64,000 nucleotides of DNA from Cyanophora paradoxa (GCA_004431415.1 QPMI01000190.1:124001-188000), one strand, 5' to 3'; counted from the first letter of the stretch, positions 53,605-64,000 are shown. Numbers and translations: made by a program. The notes: generated by a model not told the origin, from the letters alone.

Positions 53605-55164
53605 CTAGCGCCAGGCCGAACGATACTTCCTCCGCACGTACGTCCCCTGAAAAGGAGAGGGGGCACGTCAGGTCGGGGGTACAGGAAAAGTAGCCAGGCT
53701 CGAGGGGTACCTTGGGCTTCCGCGCCTCCTCCTCCTCCTTCAGCTGTAGGGCCGAGTAGTGAGAGTGAGACGCGAGGCAGAGGAGGGAAAGGAGGGGGAA
53801 GGGGGGGGGGGGGGGGGAAGGGGGAGGGGGGGGGAAAGGCGGGTTGGATCGTGGGCAGGCGGACCTCGTCGATGGACATGCCGACGAGCTCGATCGGCTG
53901 CCCGTCGGGGCCCTTGCTCCCGAAGACCCCGTTCACCGTCCGCCCCAGCGCGATCTCCGCCTGCGCCTCGCGCTCTTGAGAGGGAGGGGGCGGGGGCGGG
54001 GGCGAGGCGGGGGCGGGGCGGACGCGGAGGGCGATGGGGAGCTTGTTCTCGGGGTGCTCGCGGAAGCCGAAGCGCTCGTAGAGGGACATGCCGCGCCGCG
54101 TGCAGATCAGGAAGAGCTTCCACGGCCTCGCCTGCGCCTCCATCGCCCGCTGCGCCGCCCAGAGCAGCGCTCAAGCCTCGGGCAAGGGGTGTAGGGAGGC
54201 GGGCGGGGGGAGGGCGCCTGGACGAGGGCCTGGCCGACGCCGCGGCCGCGGAAGGCCGAGTTGACGACGACCGAGGAGAGCTCCTTGATCACCTCGAAGT
54301 AGACGAACCCGTTGCTGTCCTCCGCCTCCACGTCCGGCAGCTGCTTCACCTGCCCCCGCCACCCGCCCCGCCTCCCCCTCGCATCGAATTCATCGGGCCG
54401 GCGCGGCGCGGCGGCGGGGCGCGGCGGCGGGGCGGGGCGGCGGGGCGGCGGGCCGGGGCGCGGCACCTGCGCGCAGCCCAGGAACTCGCCGGTATCGTCG
54501 GAGATGGCGACGAAGAAGTTCTTGTAGTCGAGGAAGAGGGGGTTCAGGCGCTCCTTCTTGACCCACTTCTTAATCTCCTTCATGTCCTCCGGCTTCGCCT
54601 CCCGCACGCTGTAGCGCAGCTTCTGCGAGTACTTCTCCTTCGCCCTGCGCAGGTTCGCCCCGCGCTCGCTTAGGAGCGCACCAAGTCCCCGATGCGGCTC
54701 GCGCACGCTGTCCGCTTTGCGCTGTTCCGCTGCTCGGTCTCCTCGTCGTCCTCGGTATCATCGGCCTTTGAGCGGACGCTGAAGGGCTGCGGCGCCGGGC
54801 GCACGGCTCGTTAGGCCGCCCCGGACGGCGTTCGAGGGATCCCCGCACCAGTTGAACCAGCGGGGCGGCGCGGGCAACCCAGGTACGGCTCACGGATTCC
54901 CCGACGAACGAACTCGCTGCGACTGCTGCGGGACGCTGGCGGCGAGCACGCCGGCTGGATTCCGCGCTGCACGCCGGGGCGCACAGGTCGACTGCGTAGT
55001 TTGTGACGACCTGCGAGCGTGCGCCGGCGAGGAGGCCCGTCGAGGCGAAGGCGCACTGCATTTCGCAGATCAGATCTGTCGTACGGGTACAGGTCGAACT
55101 TTACGAAGTGCAAGCGGATCCGCTCGTCCCCTCGCTCGCTATAGCCTGTAACGATCAGCCACAA
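53605..55164 (-). CDS. GNAT-family N-acetyltransferase (multi-exon, 5' end uncertain)
   Basis: It is predicted to transfer an acetyl group from acetyl-CoA. The core begins KEKYSQKLRYSVREAKPED, then MKEIKKWVKKERLNPLFLDY and FFVAISDDTGEFLGCAQ. The next exon reads VEAEDSNGFVYFEVIKELSS and the CoA-binding motif A, VVVNSAFRGRGVGQALV (RGRGVG). It continues RPWKLFLICTRRGMSLYERF and GFREHPENKLPIALR. A further exon gives IALGRTVNGVFGSKGPDGQP. The C-terminus reads LKEEEEARKPK joined to GTYVRRKYRSAWR, stopping at 53605-53607. The N-terminal exons are unclear. A candidate first exon starts MWLIVTGYSERGDERIRLHF at 55164, and an acidic exon (SKADDTEDDEETEQRNSAK) lies at about 54750. Confidence 0.72.
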
Positions 55165-55166
55165 CG

Positions 55167-56557
55167 ATGAGACCCGCTGGACGTGGGCGGGGGAAAAAGA
55201 AGCCAGATCCCAAGAAGGTTTCCTCCCCGCACGACCTCATGTATACGCACCTGCATGCCCTGATAGTGCTCAGGAATGGTTTGAATCGCCGAGCAGGGCA
55301 CTTCAGGTGCACTGTGCTAGAGCGCGTGGCCACGCTCTCGGTTGACTCCACTCGTCCCTCGCAGCCCGCCGGCGGCCCCTCTAGCATCGGAGGAATCCTG
55401 GCCTACGACTCGCACCCTACGAACTTAGTGCAGCCTGCAGCGCGCGGTCCCCAGCTGATCAAGCGTGGGGACGAGGCGGAGGACGACGACATTTTTGGCA
55501 AGAAGCACACGTCCACTCGCATCACTCAGCAGCCCGGCGGTTCCGGCTCGGCGATGTACGCGTTGATGTCTTCCGCGCCCGCGCAGTCGCTTCATCTGAC
55601 TTCGCCGCAGGGCCTCCCTGATCACTCAGGCCGGCGGCGGGCTGCCCCCGCGGGACCCTTCGGCCGGCGCAAAGGCAGGCAGGCGATCGCACGCAAGCCC
55701 GACCCTTGACGCGCCTCCGCCGGCGTACGGCGGATCGGCCAGCTCCGGGGCGAGCCGGGAGGGCTCGAGCGAGGGCGAGCGGCGCGGTGACTACCCTCAG
55801 CACAGCTTCGAGCACCGCGTGCGCTCCCGTGGCCCTCCCGCTCCAAAGCGTTTCGGCCGGCTCTCAGACGGGGCGACAGGCGCCGATCGCGGGGCGGCGA
55901 GCGGGGCGGGAGGTGAGCCCGTCTGGGAACTACGGCGCGGGCCTGGACCTCGGACGGGGCGGCGAGTGGCCGGACGCCCACGTACACGGCGAGACGGGGG
56001 CGTACATGACCGGTGCCCCCTCCCCTCGAGCGCCGCGCGCCGCGCCGCGCTCGCTCACGCCGGCCGGCGACGCAGCGCACCCGTCGCAGATCTCGGGGCC
56101 CATGGGGGGCCGCCAGAGCGACGAGGCCCCTCGGGAAATGGCACACGTGAAGGGTGCGAGGACGTTTCTCCCCAGCTCTGCACCCCGCCGCTGATGCGCG
56201 CGCGCTCTTTCAGTCTCGCAAGCCCCGGGTGGGGCGAGCTCGCTAAACCTGGGCTGGGGCGGAGGGGGCGGCGGCGGCGGCGGGGGCGGCAGCGGCCCGG
56301 GGGCGCGGGCGGCCGGCGGGCGGGCTTTCCAGAGGGACCACAACGCCGGCTCGATCGACCTCGGATGGCAGCCGCCCAAGCCGGACAGCCGCGGGCCCTC
56401 AATCCCCGGCCTCGGCTACACGTACTCCAAGGGCCCCGGCGCCGCCCCGGGCGCGGCCGGCTCCGGCGGCTGGCAGGGGGCCGGCGGGAGCCACCCAAGC
56501 GTCCGCGTCGGGGCTCCTCCCGGCGGCGCGAGCCAGCTGAGCCTCGGCTGGGGCTAG
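55167..56557 (+). CDS. Intrinsically disordered protein with JPT/HN1-like motif
   Basis: The start MRPAGRGRGKKKPDPKKVSS is basic. Later the chain has DDDIFGKKHTSTRITQQPGG, which resembles the short STRV.PGG motif of the Jupiter/HN1 family and related protist proteins. After introns come GLDLGRGGEWPDAHVHGET and SQISGPMGGRQSDEAPREMA. The last exon is Gly-rich, with DHNAGSIDLGWQPPKPDSRG and the end ASQLSLGWG then TAG (56555-56557). LGW recurs three times (NLGWG, DLGW, SLGWG). No globular domain is seen. It starts 3 bp from the candidate start of the opposite acetyltransferase gene, so the two may share a promoter. Confidence 0.55.
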
Positions 56558-56946
56558 GCACCCTCCGCTCTCGCATTGCTCGATTCTCTCCGATGCTCTG
56601 TACAGAAACAACACCGACACATATCACCCGCTTGCAAGCCAGTGGAGCATCGAGAGGCCCGCCTGCGGGCCGCTAGCTATAGCATAGCGGGGAAACAGTC
56701 GAGCGCTGCATGCGCGCAGCTGGAGTGTCGCCAAGCTCAGCTGGAGTCGGGGTGCTCAGTGCTGAACGCCGCAGCCTGGCCTCTTCCCGCATCCAGTCGC
56801 TCTGGGGACCCGTGGGGAGGTCTCACCGTGGCACTGTAGGCAGATCAGGGCCTGGGAGACAGCCCGGCTCTCGCCTGATGCCTTCCGCTCGGCGATCGCC
56901 CCTGCCGCCGGCCAGCGCGGTGCCACGGCGGAGGGCGCGCTCATGA
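56558..56946. other. Intergenic between convergent genes
   Basis: No coding exon was found. It contains GCTAGCTATAGC and direct repeats of AGCTGGAGT (around 56717 and 56740). It is probably the 3' UTRs of the two convergent genes. Confidence 0.4.
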
Positions 56947-57711
56947 TCAGTGCCCTCCGAGGTTGAAGCCGCGCCCGTACTCGGTAAGCAGCTCCGTCCC
57001 CTTCGGAATCTTCCGCTTGAGCACGAAGAAGCCGAGCCGCGTCTCGCCTGCGAATGCGCACGCGCGGGGTCGGGTGTTATGCAGGGGAGCGCAGAGAGCC
57101 TCGGAGGCCTCGCCAAAGGTTCGCGTACCAGTTGCGGCGGTGTATGGCTTGTGGCGCACGTTCGGGGCCGCTGCGATGCCGTGGAAGTCGTTGACGAACC
57201 GCCCCTCGTTGCCCTCGAGCTCGCGCGACGCGTCGCACAGGAGGCCCGGTCCGTACGGCATCAGGTAATTAGAGCTCTCGTCCGCGTCGTCCCACCTGGC
57301 CGGTGGCTCATGATCAGCGACGCTCGGGCGCGCTTATAAATTAGCTAAGCTCGCGTGGGCGCGGATCCGGACCGCGTGACAACGCCCACGTAGTCGCAGA
57401 CGTGTTCGCCAGGATCGAGCGTCCTGGCGGCGAAGAGCCCGATCTGCCCGTGCGCTGGATGCCCAGGCGCGTCGATCCGCTTCGCTGCCACGCTGCTTGA
57501 AGACGAGTACGGCCGATCGGGTTTGCGGCTCGGCGCGTGCTTCGCCCGCTCCTCGGCGCTCACGCGGGAATCCCTGCGAACGTCGATCGTTGGTTCTTCC
57601 AGCGGCGCCGGGCGGCGCATGCGCATGCTTGGGCGAGATCGCGAATTCGAACCAAATGTACTCGACGATCCAGCGGACGCCGTCCGGCCAGTGCTTCGGC
57701 TTCCCGCTCAT
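56947..57711 (-). CDS. SET-domain protein (predicted lysine methyltransferase)
   Basis: The start MSGKPKHWPDGVRWIVEYIW leads into a basic linker. The SET-N strand reads GQIGLFAARTLDPGEHVCDY followed by VG. The next exon has NYLMPYGPGLLCDASRELEG, then NEGRFVNDFHGIAAAPNV, which matches the RFxNH...PN signature with ND replacing NH. The last exon reads RLGFFVLKRKIPKGTELLTE and YGRGFNLGGH, ending in TGA (56947-56949). ELLTEYG matches the family's ELxxDYG motif. Length is about 200 residues, a minimal SET fold. The substrate is unknown. The ND variant at the usual NH position may lower activity. Confidence 0.72.
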
Positions 57712-57924
57712 GCGGCACGCAGACGCGTGCAGAGTACGGAGCGAGGCTCCTTCCGGCCGCCTGGCTGATTATAATTAGCTAGCTGCTTAGCTATAGCCTG
57801 CTGCAGGCTATAGGCCCTACCCCCCCTAACCCCTGCCGGGCCTGCCCTGCCGCCCACCGTGCACGGCACGCGAGCGGGCACAAGTTCACAAAAAGCAAAG
57901 AGCACTGGAAGGGCGGCTTTGGGA

Positions 57925-60363
57925 TCAGTCGGGCTCGTCGAGGCGGGTGCGGAGGACGTCGGAGCGGGTGACGACGCCGACGAGCTTGCCCGAGGCGGTG
58001 CGCACGGGGAGCCGCCCCAGGCGCGGGTTCGTCGTCAGCATCTTCTCGATCTCGTGCAGCGACGTCTCCGGGTCGATCGTGATCGGCTGCCGGTTCATGA
58101 ACGCCTGCGCACGGCGGGCACGAGGGTCAGCGAGAGGCGCAAGCCTGAACGAAGGCGGGTGGAGGGGAGGGCGGGCCTTGATGGGGCGGGAGAGGAGGTT
58201 GTTGAGCTCGGCGGTCTGGACGTCGCGGGCGGTGAGGGTGCCCACGACCTCGCCCTCGTCGGAGAGGACGACGAGGCCCGTGCAGCCGTGCCACGCCATC
58301 AGCTCGTCCGCCTGCCGCCCCCGCAGCGCTCAGCCTCGGGGGGGAGGACAGCGCCCGAGCGCGCAGCGCAGCGCAGCGCAGCCCCGGCCAGCCGACAGGG
58401 CCCCTTCTAGCCCGGCCCGGCCCGGGGTTTGCGTCCAGCGTGGCGCACCTTGGCCATGGTGTCGCTGCTGAGGACGGTGTAGACGGGCTTGCTCATGATC
58501 TCCGAGGCGCGGGGCGGGCGCGCCACCGTCATCATCACCTCCGCCACCACCTCATTCAGCACCTGCAGCTCCCCCGTGAGAAGCAGGGCCGGTGCGAGGG
58601 CTGGGCGACGAGCGCGAGGGGCCTCTGGTGGGGCACCTGCTCGGGGTCGCTGCAGTCCTGGACGGAGGCGGCGGCGGCCTTGGGGTGGCCCCCGCCCCGC
58701 CACTTGCCGAGGCTCTTGGCGAGGTCGATGCCGTCGATGCGGGCGCGCGCGCGCCCGACGATGCTCAGCTGCTGGTCCTCCTCCGCGAAGGCCCCCAGCA
58801 GCACCGCGTCCGCCCCCGTCAGCTCCATCACCGTCGACGCGATCCGCGCCTGCCGGCCGCCCGCCCCCTCGCCCCCCGCGCCCTCCCCGGAGCGGGGGGG
58901 GGCGGGAGCGCCGCACCGCGCCGTGGACGAACTTGGGGATGCGGATGACGACGGAGAGGATGGTGTACCCGTACAGCGAGTCGGTGCGGCCCTTCTGGAG
59001 GGCCTGGTTGAGGAGCCCCTGGAGCTCGGGGCTCAGGCTCTGCTGCTGGAAGGTCGCGATCTCGCGCTGCGAGGCGCCCTGGCGGATGAGCCAGGCGAGG
59101 GCCAGCGCGTCGCGCTCGGTGGTCGTGTTGAAGGTGAGGTTGCCGGTGTCTGCGTGCACGCCCAGCGCCATCGCCGTCGCCTCGGGGATCGAGAGCCCGA
59201 TCGCGTCGTCGTCCATGCCCAGCAGCTTCGCCGTCTCCCGCAGGCGCTCCACGATGATGGTGGTCGAGGAGCCGACGGGCTCGACGACGAGCTCGTCGGC
59301 CGGCAGGTCGCACGTCGCCCCCATGTGGTGGTCGTACACCTCCACCTCGATCTGAGCACCAGCCAGGCCCCGCCCAGGCTCACGTCAGCGGCGGAAAGGG
59401 GCTTGCCGCGCCGCCGCCTCTAGCATCGCCCGAGAGCAGCGCCCTCCCGCCGAGAACACCTCTCTGGGGCGACGGGCAGGGCAGGGCGGGGGCAGCGCAC
59501 GTCTGGCAGGGTTAGCCACTTCTTCACCGCTCCGATGCGGTCCGAGTGCTGCGGGGTGGGGCGGGGCGGTCGGCACGCGGCGGGGGGCGGGCGCGCGGGG
59601 CCGGGCGGGGCCGGCCGGACCTGGCAGTCGACGACGCCGATCCACTTGATGCGCTCCGTCTTCACCGTCTTCCAGTCCGCCAGCGGGAACTCGTTCCGGT
59701 ACAGCGACAGGAACCCCTTGACGCTGCGCGGCGGCGCGCGTTAGACGCGGCGCCCGTTAGACGCGGCGCCCGCGGCGCCGGGACCGCCCTCGGGGGCCGC
59801 GCCGCAGCCGCGCACCTGTTGTCCTCGCCACCTGGAGGACGGAGGATGAGACGGTCAGCAGAGACGAGGGAGGAGGCGCGGCGCGGGGCAGCTCACCCGT
59901 GAAGACGATCCTGACCTGCTTGTTGCGCTTCGTCTTGGTGCCTGCGCGCCGCGCGGGGTCAGCGGCCAAAGCGCCGGCCGGAAAAGCGCCGCGGGGAGGG
60001 CGCGCGCGCGCGCCTAGGGCTTTCGGGCCGAGCATGAGGAGGGTGCGGAGGCGGGAGAGGCCGATGGCGGCGCCCAGGCTGTCGAAGTCCACGCGCTGGT
60101 GGCAGATGATGATGTCCGTCCCCCGGAACGTGTCGTCAGTCGGGGAGGGCATCCTGCGCAGGGAAACGTGGGCCGGCGGCCCTCGGGAGGCCCGCGGGCT
60201 CTCGAGGCAAGGCGCACGGCGTCGCGAGGTTCGGAGGCGGCGAGGTCTCCGAGGCAGCGGGGGCGGCAGCTTCGGGCGCTCCTGGCGGCGCCTCCGCGGA
60301 CGCTCCGTCTCCGCCGTCGGGCGCGCTCGCTTTGCAGCGGGGAACCGAGTGGGCGGCGGCCAT
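57925..60363 (-). CDS. DHH-DHHA1 phosphoesterase with C-terminal CBS pair
   Basis: The start MAAAHSVPRCKASAPDGGDG opens an Ala-rich leader, possibly an organelle-targeting peptide. The DHH domain carries motif I DIIICHQRVDFDSLGAAIGL, motif II IKWIGVVDCQ, motif III VYDHHMGATCDLPADE (DHH) and motif IV ALGVHADTGNLTFNTTTERD. The DHHA1 domain shows GADAVLLGAFAEEDQQLSIV and GKWRGGGHPKAAAASVQD (GGGHP). Two CBS domains follow: SEIMSKPVYTVLSSDTMAKV, TGLVVLSDEGEVVGTLTARD, then AFMNRQPITIDPETSLHEIE and GRLPVRTASGKLVGVVTRSD, ending LDEPD with TGA (57925-57927). Metal ligands and DHH are intact. The enzyme probably cleaves a phosphodiester, a short oligonucleotide or a polyphosphate, with the CBS pair sensing adenylates. 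The order resembles bacterial proteins. Its introns show that it is a nuclear gene. Confidence 0.85.
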
Positions 60364-60881
60364 GCGGGAGCAGTCCGGCAGGACGGGGCGGCGGCCGAGG
60401 AAGCTGCGCGGGCGTGAGTCGGACGATGGCGTCTCGCGAGCAGCCGTGAGCGCGCGGACGCGTGATGGCCGGACCTCGTCTTCTCCGCGAATATCTGATG
60501 CTTGGCGGCAAGCGGGTCGGCGTGGGCGCTGCCCGCCCTCCGGATCGGCCTCGGCCTGCGATCGAGCGCCGCAGTGGCTGCACAGGAAGACTGGCCGGCT
60601 GGCGGGCCGGGCCCAGGACGAGCGCCCCCGCGCAGGGGCACGGACGCGGGGCCTGTGAATGCTGCCCCTGTCTCCATGACAATTACGCTCTTCTCAAGAC
60701 AAGGCCACGCGCTTCTCCCGCGGACACGCTTCTCTAAGGGGGTACGAGTGTCGCAAGTCGTGGCACCGCGTTTTCCAGCCGCCGCCGGGCGCGCAGCTTC
60801 GTTTTCCGGCCGCCTGAAGTTGGTTGAAGCTCGGGGGAGTCGTATCTCAACTTCGGCCGGTGGTGCGTCAGCACAGTTCGG
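60364..60881. other. Divergent intergenic region
   Basis: This lies between the head-to-head DHH-CBS and apyrase genes and presumably holds both promoters. No supported coding exon is seen. Confidence 0.4.
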
Positions 60882-63264
60882 ATGAGGGCGCGAGTGCGGC
60901 AGGCCGGGGCCGGCGAGCACCGAGTGCAGCCATACAGATCAGCTGCGAAGCGGCTGCGGGTCCCGCACGCAATCGCGCTGGGCGCGGCGGGCGCGGCAAT
61001 CGCGCTCCTGCTTCTGGCGGCGGGCGGTCAGGCTCTTCCCGATGACATATTCACCTACGGGTGCGCCCGAACCCCGACAGCGACGCGGCCGGCGCTCGTG
61101 CGGCGCCGGCGCCGCGCTCCAGCTCCCCAACCGCTCCCGCCATGTCCCCGCGGGTTGCTGACCACCGCCGCAGCCTCGTCATCGATGCGGGAAGCAGTGG
61201 CAGCCGCATCTCCATCTACCGGTGCCCTCTCCCATCCATCCCATCTCTACCGCTTCGTGCGAGAGCATCTGGGTTGATTTCTTGCAGCTTCGTGCCGCAG
61301 CACAACGGGATTTTCGCGGAACTTGAAGAGATCAACCCGAGCGAAACCAAGCTCTTAAGAGAGATTGAGCCGGTCTGAAACCAAGCATGCTTATATGGCA
61401 AAACGTGCTCTTGAAAATTTACTTGAAGTAGGGCATCTCGAGCTACGCGGAGGAGCCGCCCAAGGCCGGCGCGAGCCTTGCGCCGCTCATCGAGTTCGCG
61501 CGCGCGTTCGTGCCGGAGCAGCTGCACGAGAAGACCTCGCTTTTCCTCGGCGCGACGGCCGGCATGCGGCTCCTCACGCCCGACAAGCAGGAGGCCGTCC
61601 TCGCCGAGATCCGCGCCTGGCTCGCCGACCCCTCCAACAGCCCCTTCCACTTCGAGCACGCCAACGCCCGCATCATCTCCGGCGAGGAGGAGGGTCCGCC
61701 CCGCCCCCCGCCCCCCGCCCCGCCCCGCCCGGGCCGGCGCTCAGCGGCTGGGGTCGGGGTCGGGCAGGGGTCTTCGGGTGGATGCAGGTGAACTTCCTGC
61801 TGAAGAACCTGGGGATGGGGAAGGAGGTGACGGACGCGGCGAAGAGCGTGGCCGTGCTGGACCTCGGCGGCGCCTCCGCCCAGATCACCTTCGAGCCCGA
61901 GAGCGAGGCCCGCGCCCCTTAATTCGAATCCATCTTCTCCGCGCCCCGCCTCGCCTCGCCGACGAGGCGGGGCGCAGATCATGGCCGGCGTCTTCAACCT
62001 CGTCTTCGACGAGCTCGTGCACCGCCTCTACACGCACTCGTACCTCAACTTCGGGGCCGACCGCGCCCACGCCCGCCTCCTCGAGGCCCTCGTCGCCTCC
62101 GCCAAGGCCGGCGAGGCGCGCGTGCAGAACCCCTGCTACCTCAAGGGCTACGAGGAGGAGGCGAGCGTCGGGGGCCGGGCGGTCACCTTCGTGGGTACGG
62201 GGGAGGCCGGGGCCTGCAGGGAGCGCACCGCCGCCCTCCTCCTCAAGTCCTCCGCCTGCCTCAACGAGCCCTGCGCCGCCGCCGGCGTCTACCAGCCGCC
62301 CCTCGCCCCGGGCGTCGCCATCTTCGGGGTCTCCACGTACTACTACTACGCCAAGGGGCTGGGCCTGACGGACAAGAAGGGCCAGTGGAAGGGGAGCGCG
62401 CGGGAGCTGGCGGGGATCACGCGGGCGTTCTGCGGGCAGGCGTGGGCGGAGGCGAAGGCCAAGCACGAGAAGGAGCCGGCGAAGCGCCTGAAGACGGTCT
62501 GTTTCCGGGGCACCTACATCGAGGCGCTCCTCTCCGACGCCTTCGGCGCCCCCGCGTCCGCCCCGCCCCGCCCCGCCCCGCCCTACCCCGCCCCGCCCCG
62601 CCCGAAAGCCCTTGGCGCGCAGGGAGGAGAAGGTGCTGACGTTCGCGGGGGCGGTGGGAGACTCCGGTATGGGCACCGGCTGGACCCTCGGCATGCTCCT
62701 CTACGAGCTCCAGGCGCGCCCCGCCCCGCGCCGCCCCGCCCCGCGCCGCCCCGACGGCCGCGCAGCTGGTGCGGGTGGCGATGGCGGGGGACGCGCACCC
62801 GCCCAAGGCCTCGGCCGGCTCCTGCGCCGGCGGCGACGGCGAGCTCGCCGCCAGCCTCCCTGACTACGTGCGCCGCGGCCCGCCTGCGCGCACGGCCGCT
62901 GCGACGAGGCGGCGCGGCGCAGGTGGTCGTGCTCGACCGGACGACGCACTACGCGACGCTGGGGATCGTGGCCGCGCTCGCCCTCGCCGTCGGCTGGGGC
63001 GCCGGCTCCTCCGGCCTCTGCTCCGCCTTCCAGCGCTCCTGGGCCGCCTTCCGCGTGCGCGCCTCCGGCCCGGCCGGCCGCCGCGCGGACCTCGAGGCGG
63101 GGCCAGCGCCGGCCCCGGCGCCCGAGCGCGAGGCCGGGGGGCCCGGGGGCGGGGGCCGCCAGTCGCGCCCCTCCTTCCACAAGGCCGGCGACAAGGTCTC
63201 CGACTTCGGCTCCGGGGACGAGCTGCTCTACCCCTCCAACGGCAAGACCAGCACCTTCGTCTAG
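60882..63264 (+). CDS. Apyrase / ecto-NTPDase (GDA1/CD39 family), multi-exon
   Basis: It hydrolyses nucleoside tri- and diphosphates at the cell surface or in the secretory lumen. The N-terminus MRARVRQAGAGEHRVQPYRS precedes a TM helix, HAIALGAAGAAIALLLLAAG. Apyrase conserved regions follow: ACR1 LVIDAGSSGSRISIYR, EEPPKAGASLAPLIEFARAF, ACR3 SLFLGATAGMRLL, an ACR2-like RIISGEEEG then VFGWMQVNFLLKNLG, and ACR4 SVAVLDLGGASAQITFEP. The lid half has NPCYLKGYEEEASVGGRAVT, FGVSTYYYYAKGLGL, ITRAFCGQAWAEAKAKHEKE and FRGTYIEALLSDAFG, then TGWTLGMLLYELQ. A second TM, ATLGIVAALALAVGWGAGS, precedes a cytosolic tail ending NGKTSTFV. Two-TM topology with intact ACRs matches CD39-type enzymes. One intron (62714-62765) appears to use a GC donor. 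Confidence 0.9.
62556..62622 (+). other. CCCCG-pentamer intron in the apyrase gene
   Basis: This intron runs from GTCCGCCCCG to GGCGCGCAG, with a run of CCCCG units interrupted once by CCCTA. Removing it joins SDAFGAPA to EEKVLTFAGAVGDSGMG in frame. Confidence 0.7.
62714..62765 (+). other. GC-AG intron built of CCCCG and CGCCG units
   Basis: The intron appears to start GCGCGCCCC and end CGCGCAG, joining YELQ to LVRVAMAGDAHPP in frame. No GT donor lies at the required position. Confidence 0.55.
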
Positions 63265-63577
63265 GCCGAGGGCCCCTCGCCTCCTCTCCCCTCTCTCCAC
63301 CCCAGCATCCCCTCCACCCCCTTTTTTTGAAGTAGTGGTAGCTGCTAGGGATCGACGTCGATGCAGTAATAACCGGAACTCGAACGGATTCGAATCGATC
63401 GCGCAAGTTGATCGCGCGGACCACGCACGCGCGTCGTCAAGAAACGGTATGGATCAGTACACTCACAAGATGCCTACATGTGCGAAGTAGTTGAAACTGC
63501 ATGGTTACGTGTTACATGCTCCCTAGGGCGCTAACAGAGAAAGAAAGAGAGAAGAGAGCGGATGCGGGATCCGATGA
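63265..63577. other. Intergenic between convergent genes
   Basis: AT content is higher than in the genes. It contains GATCGACGTCGATGC and CGATTCGAATCGATCGCG palindromic words. No exon is supported. Confidence 0.4.
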
Positions 63578-63926
63578 TCAGATGTTGGCCCAGGCCGCGT
63601 CGCGCTTGCTGAAGAGGGAGAGGACCTGGGGCGGGCAAGCTTGGCGGGGCGGACGGGCGGGCGGGACGCTTAAGCTCGAGGGGCGCACGCTGAAGATGAC
63701 GCCGAAGAAGAGGAGGATATCGAAGGCGAGGACTGTCCCGCCGACGGCGCGGAAGCTGTTCGCGAGGCTCGCCTGCACCTTGGGGAAGCAGGCGACGCTC
63801 GTCGAGGGCTGGAAGCTGCAGCTCGCCGGGCAGTAGAGCCGCAGCGACGCGTCCGCCGCGTCCGTGCACGGCTTGTCGAAGCCCGAGCAGCCCAAATCCC
63901 GCATCAGGTCGCACACCGCCTACCCC
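63578..63926 (-). CDS. Tetraspanin-like membrane protein, 3' exons only
   Basis: The visible exon reads CDLMRDLGCSGFDKPCTDAA, then LRLYCPASCSFQPSTSVACF (a PxSC-like motif with paired cysteines). Next are PKVQASLANSFRAVGG and the last TM helix, GTVLAFDILLFFGVIFS. After a GT-AG intron (about 63625-63685) the tail ends SLFSKRDAAWANI with a stop at 63578-63580. A cysteine-rich extracellular loop followed directly by a final TM fits a tetraspanin. The diagnostic CCG and earlier TMs would lie beyond the window, so the assignment is tentative. Confidence 0.5.
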
Positions 63927-64000
63927 CCTGTCAGGAAGAGAGCGCAGCTGGGGCGGGCGCGAGGCCGTCTCACTGTTGGATCCTTCGCCACCGATTTCGC

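Noticed and set aside
1-64000. A lipid-metabolism gene cluster
   Set aside because: Several lipid enzymes occur, but they are on both strands, interspersed with unrelated genes, and show no shared regulatory sequence.
1-64000. Integrated virus, LTR retrotransposon or DNA transposon with transposase
   Set aside because: No reverse transcriptase, integrase, capsid or transposase motif is visible in any frame; only the tRNA-like repeats look mobile.

Overview
The window is nuclear DNA from a very GC-rich unicellular eukaryote. Genes are split by many short introns of about 35 to 150 nt, and almost every recognisable protein is readable only after splicing. Donors are usually GTGCG or GTCCG, sometimes GC, and acceptors are usually GCAG. 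There are no operons, Shine-Dalgarno sites or bacterial layout. The style and the gene repertoire fit a GC-rich alga, for example a haptophyte-like one, but no marker gene here fixes the lineage, so that is inference.

Layout, left to right: a glycerol-3-phosphate acyltransferase (minus, 3' end off the window) whose start lies head-to-head with a membrane protein carrying a possible Hsp20-like domain (plus, 1142-3563); a small unknown protein (3714-4150, minus); a large unrecognised multi-exon gene (5316-9204, minus); an F-box/leucine-rich protein (9888-13276, minus); a p25-alpha-like repeat protein (13548-18782, plus); a small-molecule kinase of the aminoglycoside/choline kinase fold (19071-20641, minus); a degenerate copy of the 3' end of the p25-like gene (20690-21230); a fully traceable type III geranylgeranyl diphosphate synthase (21292-23549, minus); a truncated ubiquitin-specific protease (24164-25000, minus); a 94-bp tandem repeat (25364-25649); a lysophospholipid acyltransferase (26590-28309, minus); a DENN protein (28527-31286, plus); a rhomboid protease (31705-33776, plus); a small beta-rich protein with a frame break (34392-34879, minus); a two-module adenylyl cyclase (35260-41502, plus); a membrane protein (42689-44339, minus); an unknown plus-strand gene preceded by a duplicate of its first exon (45801-47848); a tRNA-like repeat cluster ending in a 106-bp perfect palindrome (48540-49546); a monoglyceride-lipase-like hydrolase (50584-52774, plus); a GNAT acetyltransferase (53605-55164, minus); a disordered JPT/HN1-like protein (55167-56557, plus); a SET protein (56947-57711, minus); a DHH-DHHA1-CBS phosphoesterase (57925-60363, minus); an apyrase (60882-63264, plus); and the 3' end of a tetraspanin-like gene (63578 onward, minus).

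Several genes act on lipids (two acyltransferases, a lipase, a prenyl synthase, a possible choline-type kinase) or on nucleotides and signalling (cyclase, apyrase, DHH phosphoesterase). Nothing shows that they form a functional cluster.

The strongest unusual signals are: (i) an adenylyl cyclase whose two catalytic halves appear in the reverse order to animal enzymes; (ii) the tRNA-like repeat cluster with its long palindrome; (iii) recurrent tiny introns built from CCCCG pentamers, together with recurrent GC-AG introns; and (iv) intergenic DNA made largely of short palindromic words. Exon boundaries given below were read by eye and should be treated as models.
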